From assembly GCA_017880705.1 (NCBI GenBank), contig JADGRS010000037.1, positions 1-13,404 of the forward strand: a stretch of 13,404 nucleotides of DNA, given 5' to 3'. A program made the position numbers and the translations under genes. Of this stretch, positions 1 through 9,026 are shown in pieces (positions within the stretch are counted from its first letter, which is position 1; each line of letters opens with the position of its first letter). The DNA is from Burkholderiales bacterium (GTDB taxonomy: Bacteria; Pseudomonadota; Gammaproteobacteria; Burkholderiales; Usitatibacteraceae). Below the pieces are notes generated by a model. That model was not told the DNA's origin and did no database searches. It saw nothing but the letters and a program-made list of their open reading frames with translations.

Positions 1-410
1 ACAGGGGCAAGCAGGCGATTGGTGATGCCCGCGACGGCGCCGGGCTCGTGCACCACGAGGGGCTTGCCCCAGAGCGCCGCCATCATGCCGCCGGGGAACG
101 CGACGTAGCCGCCCATCGACATCACCACGTCGGGACGGATGCGGAAGATCGCGACCGTGGACTGCCAGAACGCTACGAGAATCTTCAACGGCAACGCGAG
201 CCACGCGACGACGCCCTTGCCGCGCACGCCGCTCATGTTCACGGTGACCATCGGGTAGCCCGCCTGCCTCACGAGCCTGCCCTCCATGCCCGCGGGCGTG
301 CCCATCCAGTGCACCTTCCAGCCGCGGGCCACGAGCTCCTTCGCGATCGCGAGGCCCGGAAAGATGTGTCCTCCGGAGCCCGCCGCCATGATGAGGATGG
401 TTCGATTCAC
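1..410 (-). CDS. murG: MurG, lipid II synthase (N-terminal part, cut by window edge)
   Basis: UDP-GlcNAc:undecaprenyl-PP-MurNAc-pentapeptide GlcNAc transferase, which converts lipid I to lipid II on the cytoplasmic face of the inner membrane. Only the first 136 codons are present; the family is about 355 residues, so the UDP-GlcNAc-binding C-terminal domain lies beyond base 1. The visible N-terminal Rossmann domain has the first glycine loop (GSGGHIFPG, near residues 11-19), the GVRGKG segment and the second glycine loop ([10 protein letters not shown]). The start is GTG at 410-408, overlapping the ftsW stop as GTGA, with a GAGGGGG Shine-Dalgarno a few bases upstream. Two positions differ from E. 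coli MurG: Thr15 is Ser, and the HEQN motif near residue 124 reads HEPG, so Asn127 is replaced by Gly. It is the last gene of the overlapping dcw chain visible here; murC and ddl usually follow. Confidence 0.96.
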   Translation of the reverse strand, partial: MNRTILIMAAGSGGHIFPGLAIAKELVARGWKVHWMGTPAGMEGRLVRQAGYPMVTVNMSGVRGKGVVAWLALPLKILVAFWQSTVAIFRIRPDVVMSMGGYVAFPGGMMAALWGKPLVVHEPGAVAGITNRLLAP

Positions 411-1558
411 AGCGAACCCCCTCGCATCAGGTAGCGATTTTCCCAATCGATGCGCATGAGGATGCCGAGCGCCATGCAGGTGACCACGATGCCGGTGCCA
501 CCGAACGAGAGGAGCGGCAGGGTGAGCCCCTTCGTCGGGAGAAGCCCCATGTTCACGCCCATGTTGATGAACGCCTGGCCCGCGATCCACACGCCGATGC
601 CTTGCGCGACGAGCGCCGCGAAATAGCGCTCGAGGCTCGCGGCTTGCCGTCCCACCGCGAACGCGCGATGCACGAGGAACAGGAACAGCAGGATCACCGC
701 GAGCACGCCGACGAAGCCGAGCTCCTCGGCGATCACCGCCAGCAGGAAATCGGTGTGCGCCTCGGGAAGGTAGAAGAGCTTCTCGACGCTCGCGCCGAGC
801 CCCACGCCGAACCACTCGCCGCGCCCGAAGGCGATCAGCGAGTGCGAGAGCTGGTAGCCCTTGCCGTACGAATCGCTCCACGGATCCATGAAGCCGAGGA
901 TGCGTTGCAGGCGGTATGGCGAGGAGACTATGAGCACGGTAAAGGCCACGCCCAGCAGCGCCGCGAGGCCCGCGAAGAGCCTCCAGTTGAGCCCGCCGAG
1001 GAAGAGCACCGTCATCGCGATCGCGGTCACCACCACCAGCGCGCCGAAATCGGGCTCGCGCAACATCAATGCCGCGATGGCGGTCATCACCGCGAACATC
1101 GGCAGGAAGCCCTTCTTGAAGTCGTCCATGAACGCGGCCTTGCGCACGGTGTAGTCGGCTGCGTACAGGACGACGAAGAGCTTCATGAGCTCCGAGGGCT
1201 GGAAGGTGGCGATGCCCAGCGGGAGCCAGCGCCGCGCACCGTTCACCTCTCGGCCCAGCCCGGGAACGAGGACCGCGACCAACATCGCGGTGCCGGCGAG
1301 AAAAAGCCACGGCGACGCCCTCTGCCAAAGCCAGAGGGGAATGCGAAACAGCGCCGCGGCAAACGCCAAACCGACCAGAAGATAGATCGAGTGGCGCACG
1401 AGAAAGTAGCTGGTGCGGAAGCCCGTGAAGCGCTCCGCCTCGGCCATCGCGATCGAGGCCGAATACACCATGACGAGCCCGATCGCGCCGAGCATGAGCG
1501 CCGACCACAGCAATGCCGGGTCGAGGCTCGATTGGCGGCGAGCGGGGTTGTAGAGCAT
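407..1558 (-). CDS. ftsW: FtsW, septal peptidoglycan glycosyltransferase (SEDS family)
   Basis: Polytopic SEDS protein that polymerises lipid II at the septum together with FtsI (PBP3). 383 residues, slightly shorter than E. coli FtsW (414), with about ten hydrophobic segments. Family landmarks: NGARRWL (106-112), the PEAHTDF motif with the catalytic Asp at residue 270 (equivalent to the essential Asp of FtsW/RodA), and [11 protein letters not shown] near 346-356, matching the conserved SYGGSS-type loop. The ATG at 1558-1556 shares one base with the murD stop (TGATG) and has AAGGGG five bases upstream, so translation is probably coupled to murD. The frame stays open well upstream into murD, but only this start gives an FtsW-like N-terminus (MLYNPARRQ, then the first membrane helix from about residue 15). 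The stop overlaps murG by 4 bases. Confidence 0.97.
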   Translation of the reverse strand: MLYNPARRQSSLDPALLWSALMLGAIGLVMVYSASIAMAEAERFTGFRTSYFLVRHSIYLLVGLAFAAALFRIPLWLWQRASPWLFLAGTAMLVAVLVPGLGREVNGARRWLPLGIATFQPSELMKLFVVLYAADYTVRKAAFMDDFKKGFLPMFAVMTAIAALMLREPDFGALVVVTAIAMTVLFLGGLNWRLFAGLAALLGVAFTVLIVSSPYRLQRILGFMDPWSDSYGKGYQLSHSLIAFGRGEWFGVGLGASVEKLFYLPEAHTDFLLAVIAEELGFVGVLAVILLFLFLVHRAFAVGRQAASLERYFAALVAQGIGVWIAGQAFINMGVNMGLLPTKGLTLPLLSFGGTGIVVTCMALGILMRIDWENRYLMRGGSL

Positions 1559-2922
1559 CAGCGCCCCTTGCGCATCGCGATGGCGCGCGCCGCGGCGGCG
1601 AACATCTCGCCGCGGTGGCGATAGTCGCGGAACATGTCGAAGCTCGCGCACGCGGGCGAGAGCAGCACCGCGTCGCCGGGCGATGCGAGCGCGAAGGCGC
1701 TCTCCACGGCTTCCTCCATCGAGCTCGCGCGCGCGAGCGGCACGTCGGAGCGTGCGAGCGCCGCGGCGATGCGTCCCCCGTCGCGCCCGATCAGCACGGC
1801 GGCGCGCGCGCGGCGCTTCACGGCCGGCGCGAGCGGCGCGAAGTCCTGGCCCTTGCCGTCGCCGCCGGCGATGAGCACGACGGGCGTGCGGAAGCCTTCG
1901 AGCGCCGCGACCGTGGCGCCGACGTTGGTGCCTTTCGAATCGTCGTAGAAGGCGACGCCGCCCGCCTCGGCGACGAGCTCGACGCGGTGGGGCAGGCCCT
2001 TGAATTCGCGCATCGCCTGCGCGAGCGGCGCAGCGGGCGCGTCGATCGCGCAGAGCAGCGCGTGCGCCGCCATCGCGTTCGCGGCGTTGTGCATTCCCTG
2101 CACCGCCATCTCGCCGAGCGCGATCACGCCCGCGTCGCCGCGCCGCATCCACGTGCACGACGCATCGAGTCCCCATTGCCTGTCGTTCGCCGGCACGCCG
2201 AGGCCGAACGAGAAGGCGCTCGCGCCGCCCATCGCGGCGCTTCGCGGATCGTCGCGATTGACGACGCGCTTCGACGCCTGGCGGAAGATCCGCTCCTTGG
2301 CACGCGCGTAATCGTCCATGGAGTCGTAGCGGTCCATATGGTCCTGCGTGAGGTTGAGCATCGCGGCGGCGTCGAGGGCGAGGCTCGAGGTCGTCTCGAG
2401 CTGGTAGCTCGACAGCTCGAGCACGTACAGCGCGGCGCGCTCGGCCTGCGGCGAATCGAGCGCATCGAGCACCGGCAAGCCGATGTTGCCCGCGACGATC
2501 GTCTCGTAGCCCGCGGCGCGGCCCATGGCGCCGGCGAGCGCCGTCACCGTGGACTTGCCGTTGGTCCCGGTTATTGCCAGCACGCGAGCTCCCGGAGAGC
2601 GGCGCGCGACTTCGCGGGCGAAGACCTCGACGTCGCCAACCACCTCGATGCCGCGCTCGATCGCGGCGCGCAGGACCGGCTCGCGTAGCGCAACGCCCGG
2701 ACTCGCAACGACCGCGTCCACGCCTTCCAGGAGCGTCGTGCGAAAGGCTCCGAGCTCAACGCGAACCGCGGGGAATTGCGCGCGGAGCGCTCCCAGGGCC
2801 GGAGGCGCCTTTCGCGTATCGGCAGCACGCACCCGCGCACCGCGCCCCGCGAGCCAGCGAACGCTCGATAGCCCCGTATCACCCAGGCCGAGAACGAGGA
2901 CGCTTTTTCCTTGCCATTCCAC
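1558..2922 (-). CDS. murD: MurD, UDP-MurNAc-L-Ala:D-glutamate ligase
   Basis: Cytoplasmic ATP-dependent ligase adding D-Glu to UDP-MurNAc-L-Ala. 454 residues from this start, normal for the family (E. coli 438). An N-terminal Rossmann domain ([12 protein letters not shown]) is followed by the ATP-binding P-loop GTNGKST (about 119-125), the central-domain segment ELSSYQLE, the AKERIF lysine region, DDSKGTN (about 327-333), and the C-terminal SPACASFD...RG block. Two in-frame GTG codons compete: 2931 and 2922. I chose 2922 because GAGG at 2934-2931 sits eight bases before it, whereas that GAGG overlaps the 2931 codon and nothing good lies upstream. The longer form would add only three residues. 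It follows mraY after a 34-base gap and shares one base with ftsW. Confidence 0.95.
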   Translation of the reverse strand: MEWQGKSVLVLGLGDTGLSSVRWLAGRGARVRAADTRKAPPALGALRAQFPAVRVELGAFRTTLLEGVDAVVASPGVALREPVLRAAIERGIEVVGDVEVFAREVARRSPGARVLAITGTNGKSTVTALAGAMGRAAGYETIVAGNIGLPVLDALDSPQAERAALYVLELSSYQLETTSSLALDAAAMLNLTQDHMDRYDSMDDYARAKERIFRQASKRVVNRDDPRSAAMGGASAFSFGLGVPANDRQWGLDASCTWMRRGDAGVIALGEMAVQGMHNAANAMAAHALLCAIDAPAAPLAQAMREFKGLPHRVELVAEAGGVAFYDDSKGTNVGATVAALEGFRTPVVLIAGGDGKGQDFAPLAPAVKRRARAAVLIGRDGGRIAAALARSDVPLARASSMEEAVESAFALASPGDAVLLSPACASFDMFRDYRHRGEMFAAAARAIAMRKGR

Positions 2923-2956
2923 ATTCGTCACCTCGCGTGCTTCTGGTTGAGAGGAT

Positions 2957-4048
2957 TCACCGCAGCTTCAACGTTGAAAGGCCGAAGAGCACCAGCATCA
3001 TCGTGATGATCCAGAAGCGCACCACGACCTGGTTCTCCTTCCAGCCCTTCAATTCGTAGTGGTGATGCAGGGGCGCCATGCGGAAGACGCGCCTGCCGGT
3101 CAGCTTGAACGAGGCGACCTGGATGATCACCGAGAGCGTCTCCACCACGAAGACGCCGCCCATGATCAGCAGCACGATCTCCTGGCGCACGACGAGGGCG
3201 ACCATCCCGAGCGCGGCGCCCAGCGCGAGCGCCCCCACGTCGCCCATGAAGACTTCCGCGGGATAGGCGTTGAACCAGAGGAAGGCGAGTCCCGCGCCGG
3301 TCATCGCGCCGCAGATCACCGCGAGCTCCCCCGCGCCGGGGATGAGCGGAAAGCCGAGATACTTCGCGAACACGGCGTTCCCCGACACGTACGCGAACAC
3401 CGCGAGCGCCCCGGCGATCATCACGGTCGGCATGATCGCGAGGCCGTCGAGGCCGTCGGTGAGGTTCACCGCGTTCGAAGTACCGACCACGACGAAGTAG
3501 CCGAGGATGATGAAGCCGACCGTTCCCAGCGGGATCGCGATGGTCTTGAAGAACGGCACGATCAGCTCGGTCTGCTGCGGGAGCCTCGCGCTGTACGCGA
3601 GATAGGACACCGCGAACGCCGCGATGACCGATTGCCAGAAGAATTTCGACCGGGCCGAGAGGCCTTTCGGATTGCGGTGCACGACCTTGCGCCAGTCGTC
3701 GACCCAGCCGACGAGTCCGAAGCCCAGCGTCGTGAGGAGCACGATCCACACGTAGCGGTTGGCGAGGTCCGCCCAGAGGAGCGTCGTGACCGACACCGAG
3801 ACGAGGATCAACGCGCCGCCCATCGTCGGCGTTCCCGTCTTGATGAGGTGCGACTGCGGGCCGTCGTCGCGCACCGACTGGCCGATCTTGTACACCGTGA
3901 GCCTGCGGATCATCGCGGGCCCCACGATGAACGAGATCGCGAGCGCGGTGAGCGCGGCGAGGACCACGCGCAGCGTGATGTACGTGAAGACGTTGAAGGC
4001 GCGAATCTTCGCGTCGGCCGAGAGCCATTGCGCGAGGTCATACAGCAC
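2957..4048 (-). CDS. mraY: MraY, phospho-MurNAc-pentapeptide transferase
   Basis: Integral membrane enzyme that moves phospho-MurNAc-pentapeptide from UDP to undecaprenyl phosphate, giving lipid I. 363 residues against 360 in E. coli, with about ten transmembrane segments. The catalytic and Mg-binding residues are present: VDDW (Asp117-Asp118), [10 protein letters not shown] (195-204), the MGDVGA aspartate (Asp270) and the HHH cluster in PLHHHYE (328-330). The start is GTG at 4048-4046, 11 bases inside the end of murF, preceded by GGAG with a six-base spacer, so coupling to murF is likely. It opens with MLYDLAQWL, as in other proteobacterial MraY proteins. The next gene, murD, follows after a short gap, one of only two gaps in the cluster. 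Confidence 0.98.
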   Translation of the reverse strand: MLYDLAQWLSADAKIRAFNVFTYITLRVVLAALTALAISFIVGPAMIRRLTVYKIGQSVRDDGPQSHLIKTGTPTMGGALILVSVSVTTLLWADLANRYVWIVLLTTLGFGLVGWVDDWRKVVHRNPKGLSARSKFFWQSVIAAFAVSYLAYSARLPQQTELIVPFFKTIAIPLGTVGFIILGYFVVVGTSNAVNLTDGLDGLAIMPTVMIAGALAVFAYVSGNAVFAKYLGFPLIPGAGELAVICGAMTGAGLAFLWFNAYPAEVFMGDVGALALGAALGMVALVVRQEIVLLIMGGVFVVETLSVIIQVASFKLTGRRVFRMAPLHHHYELKGWKENQVVVRFWIITMMLVLFGLSTLKLR

Positions 4049-5429
4049 GACCGTCTCCGTTGGCCGCGAGCGCGTCGGCGATGCGCTCCATCTGCATGAA
4101 GCGCGAGCCCTTCACGAGGATCGCCGCGCCCGCGCCGGCCTCCCGCGCGGCGGCCTTGGTGAGCGACTCGATGTCGTTGAAGTGCATCGCGCCGGAACCG
4201 AAGGCCTGCACCGCATGGCGGCTCTGCTCGCCGAACGCCATCAGCGCATCGACGCCCGCCTCCTTCGCGAAGCGCCCGACCTCGGCGTGCATGGCCGCGC
4301 TACCCGGTCCGAGCTCGCCCATGTCGCCCATCACGAAGACCCTGCGCCCCGGCTCGGCCGCGAGGACCTGGGCCGCCGCCTTCATCGATTCGGGGTTCGC
4401 GTTGTAGCTGTCGTCGATCACGATGCCGCCGGAGCGGCCGCGGCGACGCTGCTGGCGCCCCGGAACGCCGCCGAACGATGCGAGTCCGTCGTGCATCGCG
4501 CGAAGCGGAATCTCGAGCACGTGCGCCGCGGCGCACGCCGCCACCGCGTTGCGGACGTTGTGCTCTCCGCGCACCTGCATCGCGACCGGGAACATGCCGA
4601 CGGGCGTGGTGAAGCGCACGTGCGCTCCCGCGAACGTGGCGCGCACCGTCGCGCCTTCCTCGAGCCCGAAAGTCACGATGCGCCGGCCCGGATTCAGCGA
4701 CCTCCAATAGGGCGCGAACTCGTCGTCGCCGTTGACCACCGCGACGCCGTTCGGTCCGAGCCCCGCGTAGATCTCGCCCTTCGCCCGCGCGATCGCCTCG
4801 ACGCTGCCGAGGATGCCGACGTGCGCGCGCTGCGCGTTGTTCACGAGCGCCACCGTGGGCCGCGCGATGCGCGTGAGGTAATCGATCTCGCCGGCGTGGT
4901 TCATGCCCATCTCGACCACCGCGTAGCGATGCTGGCCGCGCAGCTTGAGGAGCGTGAGCGGCATGCCGATGTCGTTGTTGAGGTTGCCCTGCGTGGCGAG
5001 GACCGGCGCGCGCCCGCCGCAGTGCGCCGCGAGAATCGACGAAAGCATTTCCTTCACCGTGGTCTTGCCGTTGCTGCCGGTGAGCGCCACGAGCGGCAGC
5101 GTGAACTTCGCCCGCCAGTGGGCGGCGAGGCGTCCCAGGGCGGCGCGCGTGTCTTCCACGACGATGTGCGGCGTGGGCGATGCGCCGCCCACGACGCGCG
5201 AGGCGATCGCCGCGACGGCGCCGCGGTGGAACGCTTCCTCGATGTATTCGTTGCCGTCGAAACGCTCGCCCGCGAGCGCCACGAACAGGTCGCCCGCGTT
5301 CACCGCGCGGCTGTCGGTGGTGACGCCGGAGAAGGAGAGGTTCGCGCCGTGCAGCTTTCCCGCGACCGCGCGGGCCACTTCCTCGAGATCCATCATCGTC
5401 GCCTGCGACAAGTGCGCCTCGCCGTTCAT
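4038..5429 (-). CDS. murF: MurF, UDP-MurNAc-tripeptide:D-Ala-D-Ala ligase
   Basis: Cytoplasmic Mur ligase that adds D-Ala-D-Ala to UDP-MurNAc-tripeptide, finishing the soluble precursor used by MraY. 463 residues (E. coli 452). Visible landmarks: the N-terminal TTDSR...DLFVAL substrate domain (37-52), ATP P-loop GSNGKT (118-123), GNLNNDIG (148-155), [10 protein letters not shown] (173-181), NNAQRAHVG (197-205) and [11 protein letters not shown] (339-349). The ATG at 5429-5427 overlaps the murE stop as ATGA and has GGAG about four bases upstream. A Met-Met pair at residues 12-13 is a possible alternative start, but the overlapping ATG has the better ribosome site. A basic stretch RQQRRRGR (325-332) precedes the DDSYNAN motif. 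It overlaps mraY by 11 bases. Confidence 0.97.
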   Translation of the reverse strand: MNGEAHLSQATMMDLEEVARAVAGKLHGANLSFSGVTTDSRAVNAGDLFVALAGERFDGNEYIEEAFHRGAVAAIASRVVGGASPTPHIVVEDTRAALGRLAAHWRAKFTLPLVALTGSNGKTTVKEMLSSILAAHCGGRAPVLATQGNLNNDIGMPLTLLKLRGQHRYAVVEMGMNHAGEIDYLTRIARPTVALVNNAQRAHVGILGSVEAIARAKGEIYAGLGPNGVAVVNGDDEFAPYWRSLNPGRRIVTFGLEEGATVRATFAGAHVRFTTPVGMFPVAMQVRGEHNVRNAVAACAAAHVLEIPLRAMHDGLASFGGVPGRQQRRRGRSGGIVIDDSYNANPESMKAAAQVLAAEPGRRVFVMGDMGELGPGSAAMHAEVGRFAKEAGVDALMAFGEQSRHAVQAFGSGAMHFNDIESLTKAAAREAGAGAAILVKGSRFMQMERIADALAANGDGRAV

Positions 5430-6958
5430 TTCGCTCCGCTCTCCCATTCGGCGAGCGCCGCGCGCGCGATCTCGCCGTCGCTGAACGGATGGCGCACGCC
5501 CGCGATCTCCTGGTAGGTTTCGTGCCCCTTGCCCGCGAGGAGCACCACGTCGCCGGGCTGCGCCTGGTGCACGGCGGAGAAGATCGCGACCTGGCGATCC
5601 TCGATCGATTCGGCGCCGTTTCGAATCCCGGCGAGGATCTGGTCGATGATCGCGCCGGGCGCCTCGCTCCTGGGGTTGTCGCTCGTGACGATCACGCGGT
5701 CGGCGAGGCGCGCGGCGACTTGTCCCATGAGGGGGCGCTTGCCCGCATCCCGGTCGCCGCCGCATCCGAAGACGCAGATCAACCGGCCCGCTCCCACCCC
5801 GTGGTCGCGAAGCGCCGTCGAACCAGCAACAGCCCGCAGCGCCTCGAGCGCCTTCTCGAGCGCGTCGGGCGTGTGCGCGTAGTCGATGACCACGAGAGGC
5901 GCGGCGCCTCCCCCCACGCGTTCGAGGCGGCCCGGCACCGGGTCGAGAGCGCCCACCGCGCCCAGCGCTTCGTCGAAGCTCACGCCCGCCGCGATGAGCG
6001 CGCCCAGCACGGCGAGGAGATTCGAGACGTTGAAGGCGCCGAGCACTCGCGCGCGAACCTCTCCGCTTCCCCATTCGGAATCGACGCGAAAGTGCACTCC
6101 CGCCTCGGACAAGCCGATGTCCGACGCGGCGATTCGCGGCTGGCGCCGCGCCGCGGGACTCGCGCTTCGCGCCCGGCCATAGGTGATGACGTCGCCGCCG
6201 AGGCGCTCGGCGAACCTCGCGCCCCAGTCGTCGTCGATGTTGATGACGCGGTGCGTCAGGCCGCGCGCCATGAAGAGGCTGAACTTCGCCTCGGCGTACG
6301 CCTCCATCGTGCCGTGATAGTCGAGATGGTCGCGCGTGAGATTGGTGAAGACGGCGGTGTCGAACTTGATGCCCGCGACGCGTCCCTGGTCGAGTCCATG
6401 GCTCGACACCTCCATCGCGACGTTGCGGGCGCCGCGGCGCAGGTATTCGGCGAGCAGGCGCTGCAGCACGATCGGATCCGGCGTGGTGTTCTTCGCCTCG
6501 ACGCGCTCGCCCACGAGGCCGTTGCCCAGGGTGCCGATGACCGCCGAGCGGCGCCCGAGCCCGTCGAGCGCCGAGGCGATCCACTGGGACACCGACGTCT
6601 TGCCATTGGTGCCCGTGACGCCCGTCATCCACAGCGACTTCGACGGATTTCCGAAGACGTGGCCCGCGATCTCGGAAATCTTCCCGCGCAGTCCTTCCAC
6701 GCCGAGGTTGGCGGCATCCCAGCGATCGTTCCAGGTGAATCCCGCGCGCTCCCAGATCACCGCGGCCGCGCCGCGGGCGATCGCATCGGCGATGAACGCC
6801 CGCCCGTCCAGGGCCGTCCCGGGATAGGCCACGAAGATCGAGCCCATCTTCACGGTGCGCGAGTCGGCGGTGAGATCCGTGAGCGGCACGCCGAGCTGGG
6901 CGACGCGGTCGAGGAGACGCGTGCCCTCGGAGCGCACGTATTCCGTCGCGGCGATCAT
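5426..6958 (-). CDS. murE: MurE, UDP-MurNAc-L-Ala-D-Glu:meso-diaminopimelate ligase
   Basis: Cytoplasmic ATP-dependent ligase adding the third stem-peptide residue. 510 residues (E. coli 495). Landmarks: TADSR...GSIFVAYPG (30-47), P-loop GTNGKT (116-121), EVSSHGLDQGR (183-193), NLTRDHLDYHG (206-216) and AKFSLF with the probable carbamylated lysine (Lys225). DNPR at 427-430 is the signature of enzymes that select meso-diaminopimelate rather than lysine, consistent with a Gram-negative host. HETYQE (479-484) lies near the C-terminus. The ATG at 6958-6956 overlaps the ftsI stop (ATGA), with AAAGG nine bases upstream inside the ftsI tail. The reading frame is open further upstream but enters ftsI out of frame. 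The stop overlaps murF by 4 bases. Confidence 0.98.
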   Translation of the reverse strand: MIAATEYVRSEGTRLLDRVAQLGVPLTDLTADSRTVKMGSIFVAYPGTALDGRAFIADAIARGAAAVIWERAGFTWNDRWDAANLGVEGLRGKISEIAGHVFGNPSKSLWMTGVTGTNGKTSVSQWIASALDGLGRRSAVIGTLGNGLVGERVEAKNTTPDPIVLQRLLAEYLRRGARNVAMEVSSHGLDQGRVAGIKFDTAVFTNLTRDHLDYHGTMEAYAEAKFSLFMARGLTHRVINIDDDWGARFAERLGGDVITYGRARSASPAARRQPRIAASDIGLSEAGVHFRVDSEWGSGEVRARVLGAFNVSNLLAVLGALIAAGVSFDEALGAVGALDPVPGRLERVGGGAAPLVVIDYAHTPDALEKALEALRAVAGSTALRDHGVGAGRLICVFGCGGDRDAGKRPLMGQVAARLADRVIVTSDNPRSEAPGAIIDQILAGIRNGAESIEDRQVAIFSAVHQAQPGDVVLLAGKGHETYQEIAGVRHPFSDGEIARAALAEWESGAK

Positions 6959-8718
6959 CCTTCGAAGCCTTTCGCGGGGGCCGCGGCGTGGGCGGATTCG
7001 GGCGCCGGCGCGGGCGCCATGGCGTTCAGCGTGCCCGGCGCGTCGGGCGGCACCGACATCATGCGCAGCGCCGCTCCCATTACCGAGGAGAACACGGGCG
7101 CGCCGACGTCGCCGCCGACGTGCTTCGGGCCGGCCGGCTCGTCGATCATCACCGCCACGATGAAGCGCGGGCTGGTGACCGGGCCGAAGCCCACGAACGA
7201 CGAGACGTACTTGTGCTCGTTGTAGCCGCCGTTCTCGGGCTTGTACGCGGTGCCCGTCTTGCCGGCGACGCGGTAGCCCGGCACTTGCGCGCGCGGCGCG
7301 GTGCCTCCCGGCATCACGGCCAACTCCATCATGCGGGTGACTTCGAGCGCGGTTTCCTTCGTGACGAGGGGCTTGCCGATCGGCTGCGCGTCCGTCTTGA
7401 GAAGCGCGAGCGGCAGCAGCTGGCCCGCGTTGGTGAAGATCGTGTACGCGCGCGCCAGCTGAAGCAGCGACACCGAGATGCCGTGGCCGTACGAGAGAGT
7501 CGCCTGCTCGATCGGTCGCCATTTCGCCCAGGGCTTGAGCTGGCCCTTCGCCTCGCCGGGAAATCCCGTCTGCGGGGGCGAGCCGAAGCCCAGCTCGCGG
7601 AAGAGCGTGCCCATCCTCTCGGCGGGCATCCGCAGCATGATCTTGGCGCTGCCGATGTTCGACGACCTCTGGATCACCTGCGAAACGGTGATGGTGCCAT
7701 TGGGATGCGAGTCGTTGATGGTCCAGCCGCCAAGCGTCATGAACCCGGGCCCGGTGTCCACGAGCGTGCCGGGCGTGACGATTCCCGCGTCGAGCGCCGC
7801 CGCGACGGTGAAGGGCTTCATCGTCGAGCCCGGCTCGAAGAGATCGGTGACCGAGCGGTTGCGCGTCTGCCGGCCGGTCACGTTCGCGCGATTGTTCGGG
7901 TTGTAGTCGGGCTGGTTCACGAGGGCGAGGATCTCGCCGGTGCGGGCGTCGAGAATGACGATGGAGCCGCCCTTCGCGCCGTGCTGCGCCACCGCGGCCT
8001 TGAGCTCGCGATGGGCGAGGAACTGCAGGCGCTGGTCGAGCGCGAGCGTGACCGCCTGGCCGTCGCGCGGCGCGCGCATGCTCTCGACGTCCTCGACGAT
8101 GCGGCCCTTGCGGTCCTTGATCACCTTGCGGCTGCCGGGCACGCCCGCGAGGCGATCCTCGGCCGCGAGCTCCACGCCCTCCTGCCCGTTGTCCTCGATG
8201 CCGGTGAAACCCACCACGTGCGCCATCACTTCGCCCGCCGGGTAGTAGCGGCGGAACTCGCGCTGCTGGAATACGCCCGGGATGCCCAGCGCCATCACTT
8301 TCGCCGCCTGGTCGGGCGAAATCTGGCGCTTCAGGTAGACGAACTGGCGATCCTTTCGGGCAATTTTCTGGCGGATCTCGTCGGGGGCCACGGCGAGCGC
8401 CTTCGCGAGCGCGTGGATCTTCGCGTCGTCGACGTCGTCGAGCTCGTCCGGCGTGGCCCAGATCGATTCCACGGGCGTGGAGATCGCGAGCGGCTGGCCG
8501 TTGCGGTCGTTCACCGGGCCGCGCGAGGCGGGAAGCTCGAGCACGCGGCCGTAGCGTGCCTCTCCCTTGGCCTGCAGAAAATCCGTGTGCATCGCCTGCA
8601 GGTAGAACGCGCGGCCCGCGAGCAGCGCGAATCCCGCCGCCGCCATGATGAACACGAGCCGCGAGCGCCAGCCCTCGAGCTTGAGGCGAAGCTGCGGCGC
8701 GCGCTTCTCGAATTTCAC
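6955..8718 (-). CDS. ftsI: FtsI / PBP3, septal peptidoglycan transpeptidase
   Basis: Class B penicillin-binding protein that cross-links septal peptidoglycan in complex with FtsW and FtsQLB. 587 residues, almost exactly the E. coli length (588). A short basic cytoplasmic tail and one membrane anchor (about 20-40) precede the non-catalytic pedestal domain, which opens with RGPVNDRNG (66-74). The transpeptidase motifs are complete: STMK with nucleophile Ser298, SSN (352-354) and KTGT (487-490). The C-terminus ends in an Ala/Pro-rich tail (about 559-587). GTG at 8718-8716 overlaps the ftsL stop as GTGA and has AAGGA six bases upstream. A longer open frame reaches 9090, but it runs over ftsL and rsmH and lacks family similarity there. 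The 3' end overlaps murE by 4 bases. Confidence 0.97.
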   Translation of the reverse strand: MKFEKRAPQLRLKLEGWRSRLVFIMAAAGFALLAGRAFYLQAMHTDFLQAKGEARYGRVLELPASRGPVNDRNGQPLAISTPVESIWATPDELDDVDDAKIHALAKALAVAPDEIRQKIARKDRQFVYLKRQISPDQAAKVMALGIPGVFQQREFRRYYPAGEVMAHVVGFTGIEDNGQEGVELAAEDRLAGVPGSRKVIKDRKGRIVEDVESMRAPRDGQAVTLALDQRLQFLAHRELKAAVAQHGAKGGSIVILDARTGEILALVNQPDYNPNNRANVTGRQTRNRSVTDLFEPGSTMKPFTVAAALDAGIVTPGTLVDTGPGFMTLGGWTINDSHPNGTITVSQVIQRSSNIGSAKIMLRMPAERMGTLFRELGFGSPPQTGFPGEAKGQLKPWAKWRPIEQATLSYGHGISVSLLQLARAYTIFTNAGQLLPLALLKTDAQPIGKPLVTKETALEVTRMMELAVMPGGTAPRAQVPGYRVAGKTGTAYKPENGGYNEHKYVSSFVGFGPVTSPRFIVAVMIDEPAGPKHVGGDVGAPVFSSVMGAALRMMSVPPDAPGTLNAMAPAPAPESAHAAAPAKGFEG

Positions 8719-9026
8719 GGCTTGTCCTTGTCGGTGCCCACCCCGGGCGCGGGGGCCACTCGCGAATCCAGCGTCACGATCACCGTGTCGGTCGGGTCGG
8801 GAAGGCGCATGCCGAGGCTGCGCGAGGCGACCGATTCGACGCGCTTGTTGGTCGCCCACGTGCTTTGCTCGAGCTGCAGCTGCGTGAATTCCTCGCCGAG
8901 CTTGGACGCTTGCGCCTGCTCGCCCTCGAGCTGGCTGAAGAGCTTGCGCGCGTGATGCTGCGACGTGATCACGCTCAGCGCCGAGACGATGACGAGCACC
9001 AGGAGCATCGCGTTGACGCGCCGCAT
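8715..9026 (-). CDS. ftsL: FtsL, bitopic divisome protein
   Basis: Small cell division protein that forms the FtsQLB complex and helps activate FtsWI. 103 residues, within the family range (E. coli 121). It has a very short basic N-terminus (MRR), one hydrophobic membrane helix (about residues 5-21) and a periplasmic region (about 27-65) with heptad-like spacing of Leu, Glu and Gln, as expected for the coiled coil. The C-terminal part contains SRSLGMRLPDPTDTVIV, the segment that usually ends FtsL proteins. Sequence conservation in this family is poor, so the assignment rests on size, topology and its place between rsmH and ftsI. ATG at 9026-9024 shares a base with the rsmH stop (TGATG), with GGAG eight bases upstream. 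Confidence 0.93.
   Translation of the reverse strand: MRRVNAMLLVLVIVSALSVITSQHHARKLFSQLEGEQAQASKLGEEFTQLQLEQSTWATNKRVESVASRSLGMRLPDPTDTVIVTLDSRVAPAPGVGTDKDKP

Noticed and set aside
4321..4460. Basic RQQRRRGR run in MurF as an inserted element
   Set aside because: Arg-rich loops before the DDSYNAN motif occur in ordinary MurF proteins and the length is normal.
602..8955. Long plus-strand open frames (up to about 655 codons) running opposite to ftsW, murD, mraY, murF, murE and ftsI
   Set aside because: They are rich in Arg, His, Glu and Ala with no domain logic, as expected when GC-rich genes are read on the opposite strand. The minus-strand genes account for the same bases with full family motifs.
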